From Anaerolineae bacterium (GTDB lineage Bacteria > Chloroflexota > Anaerolineae > B4-G1), in NCBI GenBank assembly GCA_030612585.1, contig JAUWNP010000196.1, positions 1 to 8,480 on the forward strand: a stretch of DNA of 8,480 nucleotides. The letters are read 5' to 3'. Made by a program: the position numbers and the translations under genes. Shown here piece by piece: positions 1-5,168 of this stretch. Every line of letters starts with the position of its first letter. Within the stretch, counting starts at the first letter, position 1. The notes under the pieces were generated by a model. It saw nothing but the letters and a program-made list of their open reading frames with translations, was not told the origin of the DNA and made no database searches.

Positions 1-170
1 CCGGTGAGGCGGAGTGCGTGTGAGAAAAGCGGGCGCTCCAGCCGGCCCCATCCCCCGGTGTCAGTGTAGACCACGCGGCCCTGTGGCAACCCGCTGCGCG
101 CTCGCCCCCGCCGCGACAGCCAAAGCATCAGCAGCCCCAACCCCAACAGGACAAAAAACCACAGCACCAT
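1..170 (-). CDS. Cas4-like PD-(D/E)XK nuclease core, membrane-anchored, 5' part only (runs off left edge)
   Basis: This stretch is open from an ATG at 170 to the window edge (56 full codons). It begins with a hydrophobic helix (residues about 2-18, VLWFFVLLGLGLLMLWL) followed by a basic stop-transfer run (SRRGRAR). Then comes SGLPQGRVVYTDTG, followed by ERPLFSHALRLTG. The second block resembles the segment just before the GKPDYL motif of Cas4/RecB-type nucleases, so the catalytic residues would lie outside the window. The frame is the same as that of the Cas4-like N-terminal ORF at 189-440, and only the TAG at 189-191 separates them. No convincing Shine-Dalgarno sequence precedes the ATG at 170, so independent initiation is doubtful. 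It may be the second half of one interrupted gene. The family call is from recognised sequence pattern and is moderately sure; function as a nuclease is inference. Confidence 0.55.
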   Translation of the reverse strand, partial: MVLWFFVLLGLGLLMLWLSRRGRARSGLPQGRVVYTDTGGWGRLERPLFSHALRLT

Positions 171-172
171 AT

Positions 173-222
173 CCAACCAGCCAACTAACTAACCAACTAA
201 CCACCCAACCAACCAACTAACC
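173..222. repeat. Imperfect 4-bp-period repeat (AACC/AACT units) containing an in-frame stop
   Basis: The plus strand is made of tandem AACC, AACT and related four-base units; on the minus strand these read GGTT/AGTT. Read in the Cas4-like frame the tract gives hydrophobic WLVG-type repeats and one TAG (189-191). Because the unit is four bases long, gain or loss of one unit shifts the reading frame, so length variation here could switch the downstream part. A similar tract in opposite orientation lies inside the glutaminase gene at 3331-3384. Confidence 0.85.
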
Positions 223-440
223 AAAACCACCGCCGCCAGCAGCAGCACCCCATACGCCAAGCGACTCAACCAAAGCGAGGCCCTCACCCCCCGCCCGTGA
301 CGCAGGTGGGCCGCCTCACCCGCCGCCATCTCCCGTTGGTGGGTCGAGGCCACCCCCGGGACGCTTCCCAGCCACCAGGCGTGGGCGCAATAGACGTATC
401 GCCCGATCTCGCTGGCACGGATGACGCGCTCGTTACTCAT
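189..440 (-). CDS. Cas4-like N-terminal segment with membrane helix, ended by TAG in a repeat
   Basis: The 83-residue product starts with RASEIGRYVYCAHAWWLG (residues 8-25). This resembles the Cas4/Dna2-type N-terminus with its conserved cysteine (Cys18). It is followed by GEAAHLRHGRGV (41-52), matching the GxxxH..HG motif with His45. A strongly hydrophobic helix follows (about 58-82), its last part encoded by the 4-bp repeat. The nuclease core motifs are absent before the stop, but the same frame continues after it with a second helix and Cas4-core-like sequence (1-170). The ATG at 438-440 is the second of two ATGs; the first (446-448) is followed by a stop after three codons. The gene lies 44 bp after the translin-family gene, probably in the same operon. 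It is either the front part of a broken or phase-variable gene, or a short membrane protein of its own. A Cas4 relationship does not imply CRISPR here: no array or other cas gene is visible. Confidence 0.6.
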   Translation of the reverse strand: MSNERVIRASEIGRYVYCAHAWWLGSVPGVASTHQREMAAGEAAHLRHGRGVRASLWLSRLAYGVLLLAAVVLVSWLVGWLVG

Positions 441-499
441 CTACCCATCTACTCACTTGCCCACTTGCTCACCTGCCCACTTGCTCACTTGCCCACCCG
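435..499. repeat. Simple repeat between translin-family and Cas4-like genes
   Basis: The plus strand is built from four-base blocks such as CTCA, CCCA and CTTG, forming near-tandem eight-base units CTTGCTCA and CTTGCCCA. The tract covers the 3' end of the translin-family gene (last residues RVGK), its stop codon, the spacer and the start codon of the Cas4-like gene. It therefore forms the whole translation-initiation region of that gene, where no good Shine-Dalgarno sequence is visible. Confidence 0.75.
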
Positions 500-1117
500 C
501 TCCTCAAAGTCGCGCAAGGCACGGACCAGCCGGTCCTGCCGCAGACTGTTGGTCAGGTCGCCTCGCGTGCGCTCCAGCACGCCGCGCAGTTGGTCCACGC
601 GGCGGCGTAGCCCGCCGGTGATGGCGTCGGGGAAGTCGAAGGTGCCCAGCACGTCGTAGATCTCATCCATCGCTTGCAGCAGCCGCTCAGCCTCGGCGGT
701 GTCGCCGCGCCGCAGTTCGTCCAGGCAGCGACGGCGCATCTCGCTGGCCGCCTCGCATAGGCCGTTCAGGTAGGCTGGGTAAGCCACTCCCAACGGTTCC
801 GGTTCAGGGATAGGCTCGTCGCTGGCCAATGCCAGCGTGGCATGTGCCTCGACCAGTTCCTTCAATGCGTCCCGGGTGTAGCCAGCGTACATCAGATCGG
901 GGTAGGGCACGAGCGCCTCCCGTATGCTATCGGCGACCGCGTCGGCCTGGGCCAGTATTTCGCGGGCCGTGTCCCACTCGTCGCGGTGGCTGGCGCGGAT
1001 GGCAGTCGCGCACAACCGGATCAACTCACGAGAGCGGCGTAGCGCCTCGTCGCGAGTCTCATTGTGGGCCTCGAAGTCGGCCCGGATGCGTTCGGCGATT
1101 GTCTCTAATTGGTTCAC
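485..1117 (-). CDS. Translin-family nucleic-acid-binding protein
   Basis: The 210-residue, largely helical protein matches the translin/TRAX family pattern. It has RRSRELIRLCATAIRASHR near residues 27-45 and AYLNGLCEAASEMRRRCLDEL at about 115-135. It ends with an IYDVL, FDFPDAITGGLRRRVDQLR and RTRGDLT series (153-189). Members in archaea and eukaryotes form barrel-shaped oligomers that bind single-stranded RNA or DNA, and TRAX subunits are RNases. Glu122, Glu126 and Asp175 lie where the acidic catalytic residues of TRAX are expected, but this correspondence is made by eye. The start is GTG, overlapping the DUF3467 stop by four bases (GTGA), which points to translational coupling; no strong Shine-Dalgarno sequence is seen. 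The C-terminus (RVGK) is written in a simple repeat. Bacterial members are uncommon and have often been misnamed haloacid dehalogenase, although no HAD motif is present. The fold is fairly sure, the activity is not. Confidence 0.78.
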   Translation of the reverse strand: MNQLETIAERIRADFEAHNETRDEALRRSRELIRLCATAIRASHRDEWDTAREILAQADAVADSIREALVPYPDLMYAGYTRDALKELVEAHATLALASDEPIPEPEPLGVAYPAYLNGLCEAASEMRRRCLDELRRGDTAEAERLLQAMDEIYDVLGTFDFPDAITGGLRRRVDQLRGVLERTRGDLTNSLRQDRLVRALRDFEERVGK

Positions 1118-1443
1118 GTTGCTGGAGGCTGCGGCGGCCTGGTCGCACCGAAGAACTGCTGTGCCAGTTTGTCGGCATCGGAGGGCAATTTGACCTCGCC
1201 GAACTGTGCCTCGTACTTTTTCAGATTTTCGCCCAACGCCCGCAGGAGCAGTTTGGCGTGCAGCGGGGTGGTGATGATGCGCGCGTAGACCTTGGCTTTG
1301 GGAGTGTTGGGCAGCACGCGGGCGAAGTCAATGATGATCTCGGAAGCCGAGTGAGTGATCAGGGCAAAGTTGGCGTAGATGGCATCCAGGTCGGGCGGAA
1401 GTTCGACGTTGACTTGCATCTGGCGACGGCGTGGGGTTTTCAT
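1114..1443 (-). CDS. DUF3467 family protein
   Basis: The 109-residue protein has the typical DUF3467 layout. It contains VNVELPPDLDAIYANFALI (residues 11-29), then HSASEIIIDFARVLP (31-45), then ARIITTPLHAKLLLRALGEN (54-73) and YEAQFGEV (77-84). The family is small, soluble and of unknown function. I choose the ATG at 1441-1443 because GGAGGTG (1450-1456, minus strand) sits six bases upstream. The longer frame from the ATG at 1456-1458 would place this ribosome-binding site inside the coding region. It is the first gene of a group with the translin-family gene (four-base overlap) and the Cas4-like gene, and has a promoter at 1508-1536. The C-terminal residues TRPPQPPAT look disordered. Confidence 0.85.
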   Translation of the reverse strand: MKTPRRRQMQVNVELPPDLDAIYANFALITHSASEIIIDFARVLPNTPKAKVYARIITTPLHAKLLLRALGENLKKYEAQFGEVKLPSDADKLAQQFFGATRPPQPPAT

Positions 1444-1449
1444 AGAAGG

Positions 1450-1456
1450 CACCTCC
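1450..1456 (-). promoter_or_regulatory. Ribosome-binding site deciding the DUF3467 start
   Basis: GGAGGTG on the minus strand lies six bases before the ATG at 1443 and overlaps the alternative upstream ATG at 1458. It therefore supports the shorter 109-residue product. Confidence 0.75.
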
Positions 1457-1507
1457 ATAAAGATGACGCGGATTTCAGGACCTTAACTGACCGTTCGTCT
1501 CTGCCCC

Positions 1508-1536
1508 ATCGTACTACAAAACGGACGGGCTGTCAA
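1508..1536 (-). promoter_or_regulatory. Sigma-70-type promoter of the DUF3467-translin-Cas4-like group
   Basis: On the minus strand TTGACA (1531-1536) is followed after exactly 17 bases by TACGAT (1508-1513). The -35 box is perfect and the -10 matches four of six. Transcription would start near 1501, giving a leader of about 58 nt before the ATG at 1443. Confidence 0.65.
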
Positions 1537-1546
1537 AATTGAGATG

Positions 1547-1592
1547 GGCACAGGCAGACCGCCGCTGCAGGAGCGGCGGTCAAGGCTGTGCC
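1547..1592. repeat. Two-step inverted repeat (hairpin 1 of 3)
   Basis: Outer arms GGCACAG (1547-1553) and CTGTGCC (1586-1592) enclose a nine-base stem ACCGCCGCT (1558-1566) / AGCGGCGGT (1572-1580) with loop GCAGG. It lies between the ssb 3' end and the promoter of the next gene. It could end ssb transcription, but no T-run follows on the minus strand, so a palindromic repeat unit is at least as likely. The 319-base gene-free stretch 1444-1762 holds only this, the two following hairpins and the promoter at 1508-1536. Confidence 0.7.
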
Positions 1593-1595
1593 GCT

Positions 1596-1627
1596 GAACC
1601 TGCTTTCTGCAGTGCAGGAGCAGGTTC
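1596..1627. repeat. Inverted repeat (hairpin 2 of 3)
   Basis: Nine-base arms GAACCTGCT (1596-1604) and AGCAGGTTC (1619-1627) are perfect complements. The enclosed 14 bases contain a further palindrome CTGCA-G-TGCAG (1607-1617). It abuts the next inverted repeat at base 1627. Confidence 0.7.
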
Positions 1628-1675
1628 GTAGTGGGCGTTTCAGCACCCTAGAAGCGCACTGAAGTGCGCACTACG
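1627..1675. repeat. Nested inverted repeat (hairpin 3 of 3)
   Basis: Outer arms CGTAGTG (1627-1633) and CACTACG (1669-1675) enclose a strong hairpin GCGCAC (1654-1659) / GTGCGC (1664-1669) with loop TGAA. The CACTACG / CGTAGTG plus GTGCGC composition looks like a dispersed intergenic palindrome rather than a simple terminator. Confidence 0.65.
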
Positions 1676-1762
1676 AGCGAGAAAGTACCCACTATGTGCC
1701 TGGCCCATTCATTGTGCCGGGGCCAGGGGATGAAGCGCGCAGCAGTGATGCCGGAGGCTGGC

Positions 1763-2185
1763 CTAGAAAGGAATCTCTTCTCCTGCTTCGGCAGGGGGCT
1801 CCTCGGGCGCACCGGGCACCGCAGCCGGGGGTGCCTCGCCGCGCCCGCCCAGGAATTTGACTATAAACGCCGTTACCTCATACCGGGCACGGGCCACCCC
1901 GTCGTTACCCGTCCAGATGCGCGGGCCTCCGGTGGCAGGATCGGGTTTCAGTTGGCCCTCAATCAGCACCAGTCGGCCCTTCTGAAGATACTCGTTGCAG
2001 GTCTCGGCCAGCCGCTTCCAGGCGCTGACGCGGAACCAAATCGTCTCCTCTCCCCGGCTGCCATCGGCGTTGGTCCATTTCCGGCTGGTCGCCACCGAGA
2101 AGTTAGTGACCGGCGTGCCGTCCTGGGTATAACGCATCTCCGGGTCCCGGCCGAGATTTCCAACGATGATGATCTTTTGGTACAT
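1763..2185 (-). CDS. ssb: Single-stranded DNA-binding protein SSB
   Basis: The 140-residue product begins MYQKIIIVGNLGRDPEMRYT. It shows the bacterial SSB OB-fold throughout residues 1-111, including TPVTNFSVATSRKW (24-37), the TIWFRVSAWKRLAETC stretch (48-63) and YLQKGRLVLIEGQL (66-79). A short Pro/Ala/Gly linker (112-135) leads to the acidic tip EEIPF (136-140), the standard docking site for repair and replication partners. It binds and protects single-stranded DNA as a tetramer in the cytoplasm. At 140 residues it is on the short side because the linker is short. AAAGGAGGT lies five bases before the ATG. It has its own promoter (2227-2255), so it is not dependent on the glutamate synthase genes. 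Confidence 0.97.
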   Translation of the reverse strand: MYQKIIIVGNLGRDPEMRYTQDGTPVTNFSVATSRKWTNADGSRGEETIWFRVSAWKRLAETCNEYLQKGRLVLIEGQLKPDPATGGPRIWTGNDGVARARYEVTAFIVKFLGGRGEAPPAAVPGAPEEPPAEAGEEIPF

Positions 2186-2226
2186 GATGACCTCCTTTGC
2201 TTGTTGTCTTCCGCGCGATAGTCCTT

Positions 2227-2255
2227 ATCTTACCCTGAATTGCGTATAAAGTCAA
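2227..2255 (-). promoter_or_regulatory. Promoter of ssb
   Basis: TTGACT (2250-2255, minus strand) is separated by 17 bases from TAAGAT (2227-2232). The -35 box matches five of six and the -10 box four of six. The start site would be near 2220, about 35 nt before the ATG. Confidence 0.6.
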
Positions 2256-2312
2256 AACGTGTAGCCGGAGTGTAATTCACAAGTTTGAGGGAAGTGTCTG
2301 TGGATGACGCAT

Positions 2313-2370
2313 CGGAGTCCCGGACTCGTTCGCGCCGCTGGCGAACACCCCCAACAAGTTGGGGACTCCG
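2313..2370. repeat. Branched inverted-repeat element
   Basis: Eight-base outer arms CGGAGTCC (2313-2320) and GGACTCCG (2363-2370) enclose two further hairpins. These are GTTCGC / GCGAAC (2328-2333, 2341-2346) and CCCCAA / TTGGGG (2349-2354, 2359-2364, loop CAAG). The element could fold as a cruciform or three-way junction. It lies in the gap between the 3' end of the glutaminase gene and the ssb promoter. No T-run follows on the minus strand, so it is called a structured repeat rather than a terminator. The rest of 2371-2462 shows only a weak stem CCCGG / CCGGG at 2434-2449. Confidence 0.65.
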
Positions 2371-2462
2371 GTACCGCGAATAGGCATTTGAGGTTTTCTA
2401 GTCAAGTCTCGAAACGCGACTTTGATGCGCAATCCCGGCTCCAACCGGGCCTTCGCGCCCCT

Positions 2463-5141
2463 TTACGCCAGCGCCGCCAACGGCCGCACCTCGACCTTGA
2501 GGTAAACATCGGCCGGGGACCGACTCTCACTGTCCACCGTCAGCAACGCTGGGACGGAGATGCCAAACAACCGCTCATTCTCCTCCAGGTAGGGCCGGAT
2601 GAGCGCCCAGTCGGCCTCCGAAAGTGGAGCGAAGCGACCGCCGTTGAGCTGATCCCCACCGACTTTGCCGTGGGGGTCGCGCAGGTAGATGGCCCCGCCC
2701 GAGGCCAGCGAGAAGAGGTTGCCGCCAGGGTAGGGCGTCTCCAGTTCGACCAGTTGTCCGTGCTCGTCGAAGGTGACGCCATTCAGGATCACGAACCCGC
2801 CCCCATCCAGCGGGTCACCGGCCATAAACGACTCGGCCAGGTAATCCAGGCAGGTACCGTTGATGACCGCCCGCGGTCGCCCGACGGCGTTGATCAGTGG
2901 CCGGCCGGCTGCGCTGCCTAGTACATAGATTGCACCCCCTTTCGCCCCGTAGAGGAATGTCTGGCCCACATCGCCGTGGATGACCAACTTGCCGTCTTTG
3001 AGAATCTGCCCCACCTGATCCTGACCGTCGCTGTGGATATGCACCTCGGCCCCGTCCAGGCCCGACGCGGCGTAGTCCCCCACGTCGCCGTATAGTTCCA
3101 CCCGCACGCCTGCCGTCTCTGGCCCCAGGCCGCAGGCGGCAAAGCGCCCACCCCGCCAGTTATAAGCGCTGAGGTGGCGCCAGCCCAACTCGTAGGCCGC
3201 CACCAGCAGCCGGGCCGCGCTGTCGTCCCCCTCCGGCGGGAAGCCCAAGGTGTCCACGACCAGGGCGCTTTCGCCGTCGTTCGGCGGGCGGAGAGCGCGG
3301 CGGGTATCCCAGGTGATGCGGCGGTGACTGGTGGTTAGTTCGTTTGTTAGTTTGTTCGTTGGTTTGTTTGTTGGTTGGTTGGTGGGAGGAACGAGGTTGA
3401 ACAGGTCGGTCAGGCTTGCGTCCCAGAGGGTGAGGAGGGAAGCGCGGCGCTTGTCGCCGGGATCGTAGCGCCGGTTCCGCAGCAGGGTCAGCACCTGGCG
3501 GGTGAACTCCCACTCTTCACCATTGGCCCCACCGAAGTCTGTCAACAACCTGGCAAAGGCCGCCGACTCGTTGTACGTCCAGGCAGACAGGTGTTCGGCC
3601 GTCCAGCGGAACAAGGTGTGCGGGCCACCGTCGTCAAAGGCGCGATAGAGATGCGACTGAAGTGCCCGACGGAACGGTTCGTTCACCCCGGTCGGATCCA
3701 GCCGCGCCCGGTCCACGTGCCGCTGACCTGCCGCCACCATCACCTCTTTCCCAAACTTGTCTGCAACCTGCAACCTCCAGTCTCTACTCTCTATTCTCCG
3801 CTCTCCACTCTGCCCGCCTGCGTGCACCGTGAAGGTGAACGCGCCGCCGTCAGTGTGGCTGCCGCCCCGGGCGACCCAATACCGGTCGGCTAGCGGAAGG
3901 AAGCGGGTGTCTTCTGCTGCCAACGAGCGCAGCGCCCCGTTGATTGCCTGCCGCTCTGAGGCAATGAGGCCCAGTTGAACGTCGCCGCTCTTATGGTCGT
4001 TCTCGTAGAGGGCGAAGACCTGCGGCCGCAGCATGCTCGTGTCTGTGATGCCCAGCAGTTGCCATTCTCCCTCGTCAGGGTGGGAGCGGGCGATGATGAA
4101 GAACCAGGGGCCGTCGGGGGAACCGTACAGGTGCGTGGCCTGGATGGCGCGGTAGAGGGCCTGCTTCTCCGGCGGCAGCACGGCGAAGTCCCGCTCGGTG
4201 GTCGGCGCCAACGCCTCCAGTGTCACCTCCAGCGGGTAGCCGTAGACCCGGTCCCAGAGGTCGAAGAGTTGCACGGAGACTTCGGTGTCGGTCAGGAACA
4301 GCGGGGCGATGTTGCGCTGGCGCAGGTACTCGCTCACGGCGTGGTAGTTGGCGAAGTCCCCGTTGTGCACCAACGCCTCGTTGAGGCCGATGAAGGGATG
4401 CGCGCCGCCGGGGTGCCAGACCCGTCCCTTGGTGGGGTAGCGCTGGTGGGCGATCCAGACGCGAGCGGTCAGGTCCTCCAGCCGGTAGTACTGCACCACC
4501 TGCTCGGCGTAGCCGACGATCTTGAGGACGATCAGGTCGCGTCCGTGGCAGAGCACGAAGGCCCGCTTCTCGCCCAGGCTGGCGTAGAACTCCTGGTTCA
4601 ACTGGAAGGAGTTCTGATAGACAAACTCATCCTCGACAGCGCGGGCCGGTGGCGTTCCCAGACCGTGAGTCTCGGTGAAGCGGGCCAGGGCGTCTGGTTT
4701 GGCGCGGGCGAAGTAGCGCCAGACGTCGGGCGGGCGCACCTCCAACCCTGGCACGTCGCGCCAGTCGTCCAGCGTCGGCACGCGGTAGCCCTGGAGCAGA
4801 TCGAACGGTGACAGGCAGTCCTGCTCGACCTCCCGCCTGGCCGCTGGGTCGAGGTAGGCGATCTGGATGAGATAGGCATCGCGCAGCGTCTGCGGTGAGA
4901 CACCCATCTGGGCCGGGTCGAGCCCGGCCATGGCGATGCCGCCGCCCTTGCCGTTGCCCCGATTATGCATCTGCGCCGCTGCTTCCACCACGTGCCGCCC
5001 GGCGACGGGGACGTTGCAGGCCAGCCCCAGCACCCCGCAGCCCCCCTCGGCTGCCTCGGGCGAGCGGGCGGCCCATTCCTCACCATCCACCAACCGGCGT
5101 CGCGACTCCAGCAATCGTCGGGTATCTATTCCTGTCCTCAT
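2463..5141 (-). CDS. Glutamate synthase subunit: class II glutaminase plus GXGXG domain
   Basis: The 892-residue protein starts with a 34-residue leader before GGCGVLGLA. Cys35 is the expected N-terminal nucleophile after processing. The class II amidotransferase domain (about 35-430) shows MHNRGNGKGGGIA, AHQRYPT (231-237), LVHNGDF (257-263) and LTDTEVS (283-289). Residues about 460-580 are a helical region I do not recognise. The GXGXG beta-helix domain (about 625-850) shows LGFPPEG, YGDVGDYAASGL, IHGDVGQTFLYG and GGFVILNG. It would release ammonia from glutamine and pass it to the synthase protein encoded just upstream, 20 bp away. The central and FMN domains are missing from this protein. 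AAAGGAG lies 11 bases before the chosen ATG; a closer ATG (5149) opens only a three-codon frame. Two simple-repeat tracts are written into the protein (residues about 444-460 and 587-604). A partner reductase (GltD) is not in the window. Confidence 0.88.
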   Translation of the reverse strand: MRTGIDTRRLLESRRRLVDGEEWAARSPEAAEGGCGVLGLACNVPVAGRHVVEAAAQMHNRGNGKGGGIAMAGLDPAQMGVSPQTLRDAYLIQIAYLDPAARREVEQDCLSPFDLLQGYRVPTLDDWRDVPGLEVRPPDVWRYFARAKPDALARFTETHGLGTPPARAVEDEFVYQNSFQLNQEFYASLGEKRAFVLCHGRDLIVLKIVGYAEQVVQYYRLEDLTARVWIAHQRYPTKGRVWHPGGAHPFIGLNEALVHNGDFANYHAVSEYLRQRNIAPLFLTDTEVSVQLFDLWDRVYGYPLEVTLEALAPTTERDFAVLPPEKQALYRAIQATHLYGSPDGPWFFIIARSHPDEGEWQLLGITDTSMLRPQVFALYENDHKSGDVQLGLIASERQAINGALRSLAAEDTRFLPLADRYWVARGGSHTDGGAFTFTVHAGGQSGERRIESRDWRLQVADKFGKEVMVAAGQRHVDRARLDPTGVNEPFRRALQSHLYRAFDDGGPHTLFRWTAEHLSAWTYNESAAFARLLTDFGGANGEEWEFTRQVLTLLRNRRYDPGDKRRASLLTLWDASLTDLFNLVPPTNQPTNKPTNKLTNELTTSHRRITWDTRRALRPPNDGESALVVDTLGFPPEGDDSAARLLVAAYELGWRHLSAYNWRGGRFAACGLGPETAGVRVELYGDVGDYAASGLDGAEVHIHSDGQDQVGQILKDGKLVIHGDVGQTFLYGAKGGAIYVLGSAAGRPLINAVGRPRAVINGTCLDYLAESFMAGDPLDGGGFVILNGVTFDEHGQLVELETPYPGGNLFSLASGGAIYLRDPHGKVGGDQLNGGRFAPLSEADWALIRPYLEENERLFGISVPALLTVDSESRSPADVYLKVEVRPLAALA
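3331..3384. repeat. 4-bp-period repeat inside the glutaminase gene
   Basis: The plus strand consists of GTTT, GTTG, GTTC and GTTA units. In the gene's frame the tract encodes TNQPTNKPTNKLTNELTT, a polar low-complexity linker just before the GXGXG domain (residues about 587-604). It is the same class of repeat as 173-222, in the opposite orientation. The protein frame is intact across it in this copy. Confidence 0.85.
3761..3812. repeat. Pyrimidine-rich simple repeat inside the glutaminase gene
   Basis: The plus strand has CTGCAACCTGCAACCTCC followed by a run of CTCT/CTCC units. It encodes GQSGERRIESRDWRLQ-type sequence (residues about 444-460) at the end of the glutaminase domain, interrupting otherwise family-like sequence. 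The composition differs clearly from the surrounding gene. Confidence 0.7.
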
Positions 5142-5168
5142 CTACTCATATACTCCTTTCCTCATTCC
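5134..5168. repeat. Short CTCA/CTCC repeat spanning the junction of the two glutamate synthase genes
   Basis: The tract TCATCTACTCATATACTCC with flanking CTCC and CTCATTCC covers the stop of the FMN gene, the 20-bp spacer and the start of the glutaminase gene. It resembles the tract at 435-499 and again supplies two ATGs eight bases apart on the minus strand. Confidence 0.6.

Noticed and set aside
435..499. Possible CRISPR or direct-repeat array near a Cas4-like gene
   Set aside because: The units are four to eight bases long without spacers, so this is a simple repeat, not an array, and no other cas gene is present.
485..1117. Haloacid dehalogenase assignment for the 210-residue protein
   Set aside because: No DxDxT or other HAD motif is present, while the translin pattern extends along the protein.
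1664..2221. Plus-strand open frame of 185 codons over ssb
   Set aside because: It is antisense to ssb, which is certain from its fold and its EEIPF tip.
2403..2450. Terminator for the glutaminase gene
   Set aside because: Stems AAGTC/GACTT and CCCGG/CCGGG are short and have no T-run on the minus strand.
3975..4811. Plus-strand open frame of 278 codons
   Set aside because: It is antisense to the glutaminase domain; its V/G/L-rich composition mirrors the codon use of the opposite strand and no motif is recognisable.
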